From CAIRYW01 sp041665985 (GTDB taxonomy: Bacteria; Patescibacteriota; Minisyncoccia; Phycocordibacterales; CAIRYW01): a stretch of DNA of 26,502 nt. A model generated the notes under the pieces. That model ran no database searches. It worked only from the letters and a program-made list of their open reading frames with translations, and was not told the origin of the DNA. Where the stretch lies: positions 1 to 26,502 of the forward strand of contig JBAYHV010000007.1 of NCBI GenBank assembly GCA_041665985.1, written 5' to 3'. Both the position numbers and the translations under genes were made by a program. Of the stretch, positions 1-6,577 are shown one piece after another (the stretch's first letter is position 1; each line of letters opens with the position of its first letter).

Positions 1-129
1 ACTAGAATTTTAATTTGTTAAATCTTTCGACTGTTTTCATTTGAATAGATATTTAATGTATGTTTTGCAATATTAAGCTTTATTTAAGCAACTTAACGTA
101 TTTTAAAGAAAGATTTAACTTTTGATTAT

Positions 130-196
130 GTTCAGAGGTACTTTTCTTCACCTCAATATAAATCTTGAAAAATCATACCTCTATAAACCCCTGAAC
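130..196. repeat. nested inverted repeat downstream of the NUDIX gene
   Basis: Positions 130-135 (GTTCAG) pair with 191-196 (CTGAAC), and 134-140 (AGAGGTA) pair with 176-182 (TACCTCT), giving a two-part stem. It lies beyond the NUDIX stop in the AT-rich left end of the window (1-250), where I see no gene. It could be a 3' untranslated structure of the minus-strand operon or chance pairing; no U-tract follows it directly. Confidence 0.3.
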
Positions 197-231
197 TTGT
201 ATTCGAACATAATCGAATTAAAATTTCAGTG

Positions 232-245
232 CGGGATTCATCCCG
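232..245 (-). terminator. weak hairpin after the NUDIX stop, possible operon terminator
   Basis: CGGGAT (232-237) and ATCCCG (240-245) form a short stem 5 bp beyond the NUDIX stop codon on the minus strand. The downstream sequence has only a short T-run (GAAATTTTAAT), so it is at best a weak intrinsic terminator for the secA-NUDIX operon. Confidence 0.35.
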
Positions 246-250
246 TTATT

Positions 251-682
251 TTACCATCCAAACTCCGAATAGAAAATTCCTTTCTTATAGCATTCAATTA
301 CTTCTCTAATGTATGGAATTGTATTCTCAGGCAAATTATTAATATCAAACCAACTCAGGTCACTGCATTTTTCTGGTTCCATATTTTTGATTTCTCCACT
401 CCATTTTTTTGGTTCAAAGAAAAAATCCATTCGTTCATCCTCTGCCATTCTGTGCATTGCTACTTTTAAAACCAAATCTTTTGGATCAATAACTACCCCG
501 CTTTCTTCTTTTGCTTCTCTGGCTGCGGCAGAAATTAGAGATTCACCTCCGTCTGCATGGCCAGCAACAAGACTATAATTCCCATCTTCATATCCGCTGT
601 TTTCTCTACGAAGAAGCAAAATTTTATCTCCTTCTCGAAACAATAAATAAACCGCTGGAATTAATTTAAATCTTTCTTTCAT
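251..682 (-). CDS. NUDIX hydrolase
   Basis: Predicted cytoplasmic NUDIX hydrolase of 143 aa that cleaves a nucleoside diphosphate linked to another group. The complete Nudix box GX5EX7REUXEEXGU is visible at residues 41-63: G41, E47, R55-E56, E59-E60 and G62, the residues that hold the catalytic Mg2+. The region before the box resembles the 8-oxo-dGTP/dNTP-cleaning MutT-like subgroup, but substrate cannot be read from sequence. It is the last gene of a minus-strand run after secA, a deoxyribosyltransferase-like gene and a pyrophosphatase-like gene, 28 bp behind the last. That context suggests a nucleotide-pool housekeeping role, which is inference. No Shine-Dalgarno sequence precedes the ATG. 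Confidence 0.9.
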   Translation of the reverse strand: MKERFKLIPAVYLLFREGDKILLLRRENSGYEDGNYSLVAGHADGGESLISAAAREAKEESGVVIDPKDLVLKVAMHRMAEDERMDFFFEPKKWSGEIKNMEPEKCSDLSWFDINNLPENTIPYIREVIECYKKGIFYSEFGW

Positions 683-710
683 TTTACGATGCTCTGTATT
701 TTTTTACTTC

Positions 711-1079
711 TTATAAACCCCGTAAAATCTTGTGCTTAAACCACTGTTCTTGAAACTTAACAGCTTTTTCAATTTCATCATCAGACATTGAAACACCTTC
801 TGGCATAACAACAAGTTTATCATCGTCATTATCCAATCGATGAATAATTGCTTTCACAATACCCTTTATTTTTTCAAGAGATTGGTCTGTACCAAGATAA
901 TAAGCATCCAAATCTTCTCCATCAGGAGCTTTTATTCCTTCAAGATATCCATAATTCACTTCATAAATAAATCCATGTTTTGGATGTTTGCTTCCCAAAG
1001 GTCTATCAAAAACTACTTCAACTTCTTTTCCCAAAAATTTCTTAGCAAGCTGAAATGATTCTGAATCTTTATTTTTCAT
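711..1079 (-). CDS. small inorganic pyrophosphatase-like protein
   Basis: A 122-aa protein resembling family I inorganic pyrophosphatases (PPi to 2 Pi), shorter than the roughly 175 aa of typical bacterial enzymes. The core is visible: DRPLGSKHP (residues 25-33), VNYGYLEG (41-48), then PDGEDLD (52-58), matching the family's metal-binding DxDxxD, followed by an Asp-rich turn and KLVVMP (88-93). The middle Asp of DxDxxD appears to be Glu55 here, so activity or substrate may differ from the housekeeping enzyme. Its start overlaps the end of the upstream gene by 11 bp, implying translational coupling. It may hydrolyse PPi released by neighbouring nucleotide-processing enzymes, or a related phosphate ester. 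Confidence 0.75.
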   Translation of the reverse strand: MKNKDSESFQLAKKFLGKEVEVVFDRPLGSKHPKHGFIYEVNYGYLEGIKAPDGEDLDAYYLGTDQSLEKIKGIVKAIIHRLDNDDDKLVVMPEGVSMSDDEIEKAVKFQEQWFKHKILRGL

Positions 1080-1467
1080 AAATTATCTGAAATTTTTTTA
1101 ATTCTAAAGTTATGTCTGAAATTTTATCATATTCAATTACAACATCAGCAATTCCTCTTGTTGTATCTTTTATTTCTGTGCCTTTTTTCATGATGACAAT
1201 AATCTTTTTTCCAAGAGCATATGCAATCCCAACCTCAATCATCCTTCCTGTTGGTTTATCTGTCATATCAACAAGTAGAGCATCAGACTTTTCAATTTCT
1301 TCTTTGGCTCTCTTCATTAGTTCTTTTGGATCACGAAAAACTTTTTGATATTTTTCCACATCTCGAATAAAGCTAAAGTCTTCAAAACCAGCCGTTCTTA
1401 CAGCTGAACATAAATTTTCAATTATTTCTTCACTATCGCCAAAAGAAGATGTAACAATAACTCTCAT
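1069..1467 (-). CDS. nucleoside 2-deoxyribosyltransferase-like protein
   Basis: A 132-aa protein of the nucleoside 2-deoxyribosyltransferase-like fold, which binds or cleaves the N-glycosidic bond of (deoxy)nucleosides or nucleotides. Visible signs are the N-terminal strand MRVIVTSSF, the Asp-bearing strand SDALLVDMTD (61-70), and GRMIEVGIAYALGKKIIVI (74-92) with Glu78 at the position of the catalytic glutamate in the family motif. It begins 3 bp after the secA stop and overlaps the next gene by 11 bp, so it belongs to the secA operon. A house-cleaning 5'-nucleotide hydrolase role (Rcl/DNPH1-like) is as plausible as true transferase activity. Confidence 0.7.
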   Translation of the reverse strand: MRVIVTSSFGDSEEIIENLCSAVRTAGFEDFSFIRDVEKYQKVFRDPKELMKRAKEEIEKSDALLVDMTDKPTGRMIEVGIAYALGKKIIVIMKKGTEIKDTTRGIADVVIEYDKISDITLELKKFQIIYEK

Positions 1468-1470
1468 AGT

Positions 1471-3954
1471 TTATTCAGCGCCGTGGCACTTCTTGTATTT
1501 TTTTCCACTACCGCAAGGACAAGGATCATTTCTTCCAACCTCTTGTGAAGAATTTTTTTGCGCTGGAATTGGTTTCTTTTCTTCACCACCACCCAAAGTT
1601 TCTTCGTGAATTTCCACAGTATTTGCAATTTTTTCTAAAGTTATCGGACCAGAAATATTTGGAATTGCTTCTTTGATCATATTTGAAATAGAAATTTCCA
1701 TTTCTTGAAAAAGTCTTAAGCCTTCTTTTTTGTATTCAACTAAGGGGTCTCGCTGTCCGTAGGCTCGCAAATTCACACTTCCTCTTAGATAATCCATCAT
1801 TTCTAAGTGATCCATCCAGAAAAAATCTATTGATTGAAGGAAGATCGCTCTCACTCCGGCAATAAACGCTTCTTTTCCAATCTCATTTTCTTTTGTTTCT
1901 AAAATTTTTGATATCTCTTCATCTCCCAAAAATTCTGCTTCGATAACTTCTTTTACTTCTTCATCACTACCTGTCAAAATTTTTCTTCTTTTTGCGTAAA
2001 TAACACCTCTTTGATGATTCAAAACATTATCAAATTCAAGAACATGCTTTCTAGAATCAAAATGCATTCCTTCTATTTTTGTTTGAGCGGTTTCGATCGA
2101 ATGACTTACCATTCTGCTTCTAATTGCCTCATCGGGAGCAAAACCTTTTTTCATTACACTCTTAATAGTGTCGGTAGGAAAAGATTTCATCAATGAATCT
2201 TCTAATGAAACAAAAAACTGCGTTTCTCCTGGGTCTCCTTGTCGGCCTGAACGTCCTCGCAACTGATTATCAATTCTTCTTGCTTCGTGACGTTCTGTTC
2301 CCAAAACAAAAAGTCCTCCAACATTTTTTACTTCTTCATATTTTTCTTCATCGAATGGAATTCCTCCAAGTTTGATGTCCACTCCTCTTCCAGCCATGTT
2401 TGTAGCAATCGTTACAGCTCCTTTTTTTCCAGCAGCTGCAATGATCTCTCCTTCTTTTTCATGGTTCTTTGCATTCAAAATTTCATGTGGAATTCCTGAT
2501 CGGCGAAGCTTATCTGAAAGCAATTCATTTCTATCAATTGAAACTGTACCAATAAGAACAGGCTGTCCCCTGTCATTTAGCTCTTTTATTTTTTTTATGA
2601 TCGCGCTAAATTTTCCTTCTTCACTTTGAAAGATCAGATCAGGTTGGTCAATTCTTTTTACATCAACGTGTGTTGGCACAACAATAGTATCCAAGTAATA
2701 CACCTTCATGAATTCTTCTGAAGAAGTTTTGGCTGTTCCTGTCATTCCAGCAAGTTTTTTGTAAAGTCTAAAATAATTTTGGAAGGTCACAGAAGCGTAT
2801 GTTCTTGTTTCATCCATTATTGCTACCCCCTCTTTAGCTTCAATTGCTTGGTGCAAGCCTTCACTCCATCGTCTGCCTGGTTGCATACGTCCTGTAAATT
2901 CATCCACGATCATTATTTCGCCGTTGCGAACTACATATTCTTTATCCTTATGAAAAAGAGCTTTGGCTCGAACAGCAGTTTCTAAGTGGTGAACATATTT
3001 AATTCCCTTTTCTGTATATATATTGTCTACACCCAAGATCTTCTCTGCTTTTTCAATACCGCTATCATTCAATGATATTGTTTTTAATTTATGATCAATT
3101 TCAAAATCTTCTTTCTCGTGAAGACTTTCTGCAATTTTTGCAAAAACCAAATATAAATTTTCAGCCTGAGCAGCAGGACCAGAAATGATTAAAGGAGTTC
3201 TTGCTTCATCAATTAAAATTGAATCGATCTCGTCAACAATGGCATATGCAAATTCTCTCTGGCGTAGATCTGTTTTTTTGTAAGAAATATTGTCACGCAA
3301 ATAATCAAAACCAAATTCATTATTTGTTCCATATGTAATATCGGCTGCATAACTTTCAACTCTTGTGACCGGACGCAAAAAATCATACACAACTTTATAT
3401 GATGCAATTTCATCTCTTTTTTCATCTAATTCTTTTTCTTCTCTTTGAGGAATGTGGGTCTCATCATATAAATAAGAAGCATCGCCGTTGATTACTCCAG
3501 TTGAAAGTCCGAGGAAAGAATATATCTGTCCCATCCACACGGCATCTCTTCGTGAAAGATAATCGTTTACAGTAACAAGGTGAACTCCTTTTCCTGTTAG
3601 AGCGTTTAAATAAACTGGCAGAGTCGCTACCAAAGTTTTTCCTTCTCCTGTTCGCATTTCAGAAATTTTTCCTCTGTGTAGTGCCAAACCTCCAATAAGT
3701 TGAACATCAAAGTGACGCATATTTACACTTCTCTTTGAGGCTTCTCGAACAACAGCAAAAGCTTCAGGTAAAATATCTTCAAGAGACTCGCCTTCGGCGA
3801 GTCTGGCTTTAAATTCCTCAGTTTTCCCTTTCAGATCCGCATCAGAAAGAGCCGAAATGATCGGCTCAAGATCGTTGATTTTTTTAACTACGGGCTCAGC
3901 TTCCTTAAGGAATTTACTGGTCGCATCGCCAAATAATGCTTGAATTAATGACAT
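1471..3954 (-). CDS. secA: protein translocase ATPase SecA
   Basis: SecA, the ATPase motor that drives unfolded preproteins through SecYEG at the cytoplasmic membrane. All 827 residues are present. Visible landmarks: Walker A GEGKT (103-107) in EMRTGEGKTLVA; TYGTNNEFGFDYLRD (208-221); the DEAD-like VDEIDSILIDEARTP (240-254); GMTGTAKT and TNMAGRGVDI of the second motor domain; and RSGRQGDPG. The C-terminus carries the zinc/SecB-type motif with Cys812, Cys814, Cys823 and His824 (CPCGSGKKYKKCHG). About 35-40 extra residues rich in Glu/Lys lie near 161-199, before YAADITYG, compared with E. coli SecA. It starts 43 bp after the HEPN-like gene and heads the housekeeping run. The ATG has no Shine-Dalgarno sequence. 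Confidence 0.98.
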   Translation of the reverse strand: MSLIQALFGDATSKFLKEAEPVVKKINDLEPIISALSDADLKGKTEEFKARLAEGESLEDILPEAFAVVREASKRSVNMRHFDVQLIGGLALHRGKISEMRTGEGKTLVATLPVYLNALTGKGVHLVTVNDYLSRRDAVWMGQIYSFLGLSTGVINGDASYLYDETHIPQREEKELDEKRDEIASYKVVYDFLRPVTRVESYAADITYGTNNEFGFDYLRDNISYKKTDLRQREFAYAIVDEIDSILIDEARTPLIISGPAAQAENLYLVFAKIAESLHEKEDFEIDHKLKTISLNDSGIEKAEKILGVDNIYTEKGIKYVHHLETAVRAKALFHKDKEYVVRNGEIMIVDEFTGRMQPGRRWSEGLHQAIEAKEGVAIMDETRTYASVTFQNYFRLYKKLAGMTGTAKTSSEEFMKVYYLDTIVVPTHVDVKRIDQPDLIFQSEEGKFSAIIKKIKELNDRGQPVLIGTVSIDRNELLSDKLRRSGIPHEILNAKNHEKEGEIIAAAGKKGAVTIATNMAGRGVDIKLGGIPFDEEKYEEVKNVGGLFVLGTERHEARRIDNQLRGRSGRQGDPGETQFFVSLEDSLMKSFPTDTIKSVMKKGFAPDEAIRSRMVSHSIETAQTKIEGMHFDSRKHVLEFDNVLNHQRGVIYAKRRKILTGSDEEVKEVIEAEFLGDEEISKILETKENEIGKEAFIAGVRAIFLQSIDFFWMDHLEMMDYLRGSVNLRAYGQRDPLVEYKKEGLRLFQEMEISISNMIKEAIPNISGPITLEKIANTVEIHEETLGGGEEKKPIPAQKNSSQEVGRNDPCPCGSGKKYKKCHGAE

Positions 3955-3997
3955 TCAAGCATTTTAGCATATTTTATGAGGATTTTGGAAAGATAGA

Positions 3998-4606
3998 TTA
4001 CTTCCATGGACGTGAATATTTTTCCTCCATAATACTTAGAACACTAATAAATAACTCTTCCAAGACCTCTAATCTTTTACCAGTAAAAACATAGGCTTCA
4101 TCTGTTTCAAAATTAAAGTACCAATTATATATATGTATACGATTCCTAAATTCAGCAGCTCCCTCTAAAGAAGAATAGATCAAACTTTCTTTATTTTCTA
4201 ATAATTCAAATTTTTTCAAAAGTTTTAAAATTTGAGAAAATGAATAATTTTTAATTCTTAAATACTTACGATCTAATACTTTTGAAGTGTACAGTACTTT
4301 TTCTTTTGAAATATATTTTTTAATTTCATCTTTTTTCTTACTATCAATTATCTTAGGAAAATGATTAGTAGCTTGACCCAACATCACAATAAAATCATTC
4401 AAAATTGCTTCAATGATAGCCACTAACGTAATAGAAATGTGCTTATTCAAAAACCTTACCTCTTTTACACTTGAACAATTTTCTTTTTTTATTTTATAGA
4501 AAAAAAATACCTCTTCTAAATTATGTTTAATATTATCTCCAACCTTAAAAGTCCAGTTAAATTTGTCTATTTTCTCCTCTATTTCTTTTTGTGTACAAGT
4601 GAACAT
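3998..4606 (-). CDS. HEPN-like protein downstream of Xre-ImmA/IrrE
   Basis: A 202-aa protein I cannot assign firmly. It is mostly predicted helix and contains FRNRIH at 153-158, resembling the HEPN signature (Arg, a polar residue, a short spacer, His), preceded by a hydrophobic helix VAIIEAILNDFI (62-73) of the kind seen in HEPN domains. HEPN proteins are commonly RNases in toxin-antitoxin and abortive-infection systems; the spacing here (R154-x3-H158, counting the first Arg) is one residue shorter than the usual Rx4-6H. It starts 10 bp after the ImmA/IrrE gene, and 43 bp separate it from secA. Context suggests it is the effector or accessory part of the regulator-protease module. Function is inferred. 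Confidence 0.55.
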   Translation of the reverse strand: MFTCTQKEIEEKIDKFNWTFKVGDNIKHNLEEVFFFYKIKKENCSSVKEVRFLNKHISITLVAIIEAILNDFIVMLGQATNHFPKIIDSKKKDEIKKYISKEKVLYTSKVLDRKYLRIKNYSFSQILKLLKKFELLENKESLIYSSLEGAAEFRNRIHIYNWYFNFETDEAYVFTGKRLEVLEELFISVLSIMEEKYSRPWK

Positions 4607-4616
4607 CTATTAATTT

Positions 4617-5093
4617 TCAAATTATTTTACATTCAATTAAATGAATACATAAAACTTCTTTACTCACAATATACTTTTTAGCTAAAATATCTAAATCATT
4701 TTCTTTTGCAAAATCTTTTTTAATAAATGAAAGAGGTACTAATAACTCAGCGGCAAATTGATTTGCCTCATTTTCTTTATTTTCATTCTTATCTCCCTCA
4801 CAGGTATGTCCTAAATATAGATGACCAAGTTCATGAGCAATAGTAAACCTTCTGCGAACCCAGGAGTGATTGGTACTGAAACCAATAGTTGAAGTATCAT
4901 CAAAATTAACCAATATTCCAGATATTTTTTCTCCAAAATTATATTTAACAACATCTAAATTTTGTTGTGATTTAGTGTAATCGATAACTTTCTGAAGTGA
5001 TACGGGTATTTCTAGAACTTTTGAATCTTTAAGAAGTTTGCGCGCAATATTTCTTGCACCTCCTACATTAGGTTTTTGCTTTTCATTTTCCAT
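4617..5093 (-). CDS. ImmA/IrrE family zinc metallopeptidase
   Basis: A 158-aa ImmA/IrrE (COG2856) metallopeptidase. The zinc site is clear: FTIAHELGHLYLGH gives HELGH at 87-91, and the downstream E109-ANQFAAELLVP supplies the likely third ligand, as in ImmA, IrrE and related peptidases. These enzymes typically cleave or inactivate a cognate Xre-type repressor in response to stress or DNA damage. Its ATG lies inside the 3' end of the Xre gene (11 bp overlap, TGA stop of xre at 5083-5085), so the two are translationally coupled, and the HEPN-like gene follows 10 bp later. This supports a repressor plus repressor-protease pair controlling the operon. Confidence 0.9.
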   Translation of the reverse strand: MENEKQKPNVGGARNIARKLLKDSKVLEIPVSLQKVIDYTKSQQNLDVVKYNFGEKISGILVNFDDTSTIGFSTNHSWVRRRFTIAHELGHLYLGHTCEGDKNENKENEANQFAAELLVPLSFIKKDFAKENDLDILAKKYIVSKEVLCIHLIECKII

Positions 5094-5418
5094 TCTTCTT
5101 TTGCTTTACAAAATCAATGAAATTTAAAATATTTTTTTGATCAGCATTATTTAGATCTTTATCTGCTCGTAAGGCAACTTTTACGTCCATAGGCTGGTCT
5201 TCTTGCCCGACAAAATATTTCATATCGCGGTGAAGGAAATCAGCAACTTTTTGTAAATCTTCAACACGAAGCTTGCGCTGACCAGATTCAATTAGAGACA
5301 CAGCGGTAGAAGACTCATAATCTAATACTTTTGCAAGATCAGCCTGAGACAACTTAGATTCCTCACGAGCTATCTTAATACGAGAACCGATAAATGCGTT
5401 TATATTGTCATTTTTCAT
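5083..5418 (-). CDS. Xre-family HTH transcriptional regulator
   Basis: DNA-binding repressor of the Xre/cI class, 111 aa from the start chosen here. The helix-turn-helix spans GSRIKIAREESKLSQADLAK through STAVSLIESGQRKL, followed by a tail with VALRADKDLNNADQKNIL, a pattern common in Xre proteins paired with ImmA/IrrE. An in-frame ATG at 5433 would add MYNNN, but it lies between the -35 and a perfect -10 (TATAAT on the minus strand, 5425-5430). The ATG at 5418 sits about 7 nt past that -10, so the mRNA is probably leaderless and starts here. Two 11-bp operator-like dyads lie just upstream, consistent with autorepression. Confidence 0.88.
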   Translation of the reverse strand: MKNDNINAFIGSRIKIAREESKLSQADLAKVLDYESSTAVSLIESGQRKLRVEDLQKVADFLHRDMKYFVGQEDQPMDVKVALRADKDLNNADQKNILNFIDFVKQKKNGK

Positions 5419-5424
5419 ATTGTT

Positions 5425-5452
5425 ATTATACATGTATCAAAATGATTGACAA
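5425..5452 (-). promoter_or_regulatory. promoter of the xre-immA-hepn operon (leaderless)
   Basis: Reading the minus strand: -35 TTGTCA (complement of 5447-5452), a 16-bp spacer, and a consensus -10 TATAAT (complement of 5425-5430). The expected transcription start coincides with the ATG at 5416-5418. The -35 overlaps the -35 of the opposite promoter by five bases. Confidence 0.6.
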
Positions 5453-5469
5453 GCTACTATCAATTTGAT
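5436..5469. promoter_or_regulatory. paired operator-like dyads between divergent promoters
   Basis: Two related 11-bp dyads, ATCAAAATGAT (5436-5446) and ATCAATTTGAT (5459-5469), lie 23 bp apart start to start, about two helical turns. The first sits in the spacer of the leftward xre promoter; the second overlaps the -10 region of the rightward promoter. A larger inverted repeat TATCAAA/TTTGATA encloses both. This is what an Xre-type dimer pair would bind to control both directions; the protein-site match is inferred. Confidence 0.5.
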
Positions 5470-5474
5470 AATAT
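5446..5474 (+). promoter_or_regulatory. rightward promoter toward the structured region and the 90-aa gene
   Basis: A consensus -35 TTGACA (5446-5451), a 17-bp spacer and -10 TAATAT (5469-5474). The expected start is near 5481. It would transcribe the hairpins at 5513-5569 and could continue into the 90-aa gene at 5691, a leader of about 210 nt. Confidence 0.5.
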
Positions 5475-5512
5475 GTTATTAGCAAAATGTTAAATAATTT
5501 TTAAGCAAAAAA

Positions 5513-5569
5513 AATTGCCCTCTAAATTTAAAATTAGATGGCAATTCTGAGTGCTTAAACACCCAGAGG
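5513..5569. ncRNA. structured intergenic element, leader RNA or minus-strand terminator
   Basis: Two adjacent hairpins: 5513-5546 (AATTGCC then TCTAA paired with TTAGA then GGCAATT, one C/T mismatch, 8-nt AT loop) and 5547-5566 (CTGAGTG/CACCCAG, 6-nt loop). CCTCT at 5519-5523 can instead pair with AGAGG at 5565-5569, so two folds exclude each other. On the minus strand the first hairpin is followed by eight T, which makes it an intrinsic terminator in that direction. On the plus strand it lies in the leader driven by the promoter at 5446. Either role is possible. Confidence 0.4.
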
Positions 5570-5690
5570 TAATTATAAAAAAAATAAGTAGAATCGATAA
5601 TCATTTCCTACCAAAAATAAAAGTCGTTTCGATTAACTACAAACTTTTCGTTAATTCAATATAACCTAAAGTCTAATTTAAACAAAATAA

Positions 5691-5963
5691 ATGATTCTTT
5701 TAATTAAATATGAACTTAATAAACCGAATAAAGATTACACAAAACTTTATGAAGGAATTAAGGGCTTAGGAGACTGGGTACGTGACCCTTTACTCCACAG
5801 TGCATGGTTTGTATCCACAAACCAGACAGCACTTCAAGCTGCAGACATCTTAAAATTTCATATAGATGCTGATGATAGAATTTTTATCACTCGATTGCAT
5901 TCCAATGAGTATGCAGGATGGATGAATAAAGATATCTGGAATTGGATTAATCCTAGGGTTTAG
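5691..5963 (+). CDS. Cas2-like ('SinR family') small protein
   Basis: A 90-aa protein with the pattern strand-helix-strand-helix-strand: ILLIKYELNKPNKDY, TKLYEGIKGLG, LLHSAWFVSTN, TALQAADILKFHI, DRIFITRL, ending GWMNKDIWNWI. It matches my recollection of a widespread family often labelled 'SinR family' (unrelated to Bacillus SinR) with a Cas2/VapD-like ferredoxin fold, which in Cas2 and VapD is linked to nucleic-acid binding or cleavage. No cas1 or CRISPR repeats are present, so it is a stand-alone gene. It follows a 250-bp gap holding the divergent promoter and hairpins and is convergent with fur. No Shine-Dalgarno is seen. Function is unknown. Confidence 0.7.
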   Translation: MILLIKYELNKPNKDYTKLYEGIKGLGDWVRDPLLHSAWFVSTNQTALQAADILKFHIDADDRIFITRLHSNEYAGWMNKDIWNWINPRV

Positions 5964-5972
5964 AAAACCCCA

Positions 5973-6001
5973 CCTTCGGCAAGGAATATCCTTGCCGAAG
6001 G
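5973..6001. terminator. bidirectional terminator hairpin between the 90-aa gene and fur
   Basis: A perfect 13-bp stem, CCTTCGGCAAGGA (5973-5985) against its complement (5989-6001), with a 3-nt loop. It lies between two convergent genes: 9 bp after one stop and 27 bp after the other. The plus-strand tail is ATATTTTAAG and the minus-strand tail TGGGGTTTTC, so it can serve both directions moderately well. Confidence 0.65.
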
Positions 6002-6028
6002 ATATTTTAAGATAAAATCTTTTTAAAT

Positions 6029-6442
6029 TTATAAACACCTCTTACAAACTCCAAAGAATTCGAGCGAATGGTCTTTTATGGTCTTAAAATTACTCGATCT
6101 AGAAACAAGTTTTGAAGCTAATTTTTCAATATCACAGCCTTCGAGTTCCTCTACAAATCCGCATTTACTGCAGATTATATGGTGATGGTGATGCTCGCCA
6201 AGCTCATAATATTGAGATTCTTTATGCAGATCTACCTTTCGCAAGATTCCTGCTTCTTCAAAAGAAGCTAGTGTTCTATATATAGTCACCAGATCAATAT
6301 CTTTTTTCTTGAGTTTTTTGCTTATATTTTCTGCACTTAGAGGATGACACTTATTAGAAAAAATTTGCAGAATAAAAATACGGGCAGGAGTAGCCTTTAA
6401 TTTTGAATCTTTTAATATGTTTTTAATTTCTTCCTCTTTCAT
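6029..6442 (-). CDS. Fur-family metalloregulator (Zur/PerR/Fur-like)
   Basis: A 137-aa Fur-superfamily repressor that binds DNA when loaded with its metal. The winged helix covers about residues 10-80 (KATPARIFILQIF; TIYRTLASFEEAGIL, the recognition helix). A metal-site stretch HHHHHI (84-89) follows. The structural zinc site is two CxxC pairs: C91-SK-C94 and C133-KR-C136. The metal cannot be read from sequence, but the neighbouring gene is a ZIP transporter, so a zinc-sensing Zur role is favoured over iron. It lies 135 bp after the ZIP gene with a REP element between, and may be cotranscribed with it. It ends at a shared convergent terminator. Confidence 0.92.
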   Translation of the reverse strand: MKEEEIKNILKDSKLKATPARIFILQIFSNKCHPLSAENISKKLKKKDIDLVTIYRTLASFEEAGILRKVDLHKESQYYELGEHHHHHIICSKCGFVEELEGCDIEKLASKLVSRSSNFKTIKDHSLEFFGVCKRCL

Positions 6443-6452
6443 TTTTTTCTCT

Positions 6453-6526
6453 TGTCATCCTCGTGAAAACGGGGATCCAGTTTTTATTTTTTAATTTCCT
6501 GGATTCCCGCCTACGCGGGAATGACA
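6453..6526. repeat. REP/MITE-like element, copy 1
   Basis: Two 29-bp imperfect inverted arms beginning TTGTCAT and ending ATCCAG (left) / CTGGATT and ATGACAA (right), separated by an AT-rich spacer. Each arm is itself a small palindrome (the right arm has CCCGCC-TACG-CGGG character). It lies between the ZIP and fur genes. The same element occurs at 7413-7484 and, in degenerate form, at 25868-25912. Confidence 0.75.
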
Positions 6527-6553
6527 ACAAAATTTACGCAAACCTGCTAATGA

Positions 6554-6576
6554 ACTTGGAGGCTCAACCTCCAAGT
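6554..6576. repeat. hairpin abutting the ZIP stop codon
   Basis: ACTTGGAGG (6554-6562) and CCTCCAAGT (6568-6576) form a perfect 9-bp stem with loop CTCAA, one base beyond the ZIP stop codon on the minus strand. No U-tract follows, so it may stabilise or process the mRNA between the ZIP and fur genes and need not terminate it. Confidence 0.45.
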
Positions 6577-6577
6577 A

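Noticed and set aside
122..469. Plus-strand reading frame of 115 aa at the left end
   Set aside because: It lies mostly antisense to the NUDIX gene, whose Nudix box is intact, and the protein has no recognisable features.
3783..3806. Hairpin GACTCGCC-TTC-GGCGAGTC within secA
   Set aside because: It encodes a normal-looking part of the SecA N-terminal region (LAEGESLED) with no sign of an insertion or control role.
5691..5963. CRISPR system because of the Cas2-like protein
   Set aside because: No cas1, no effector and no direct-repeat array anywhere in the window.
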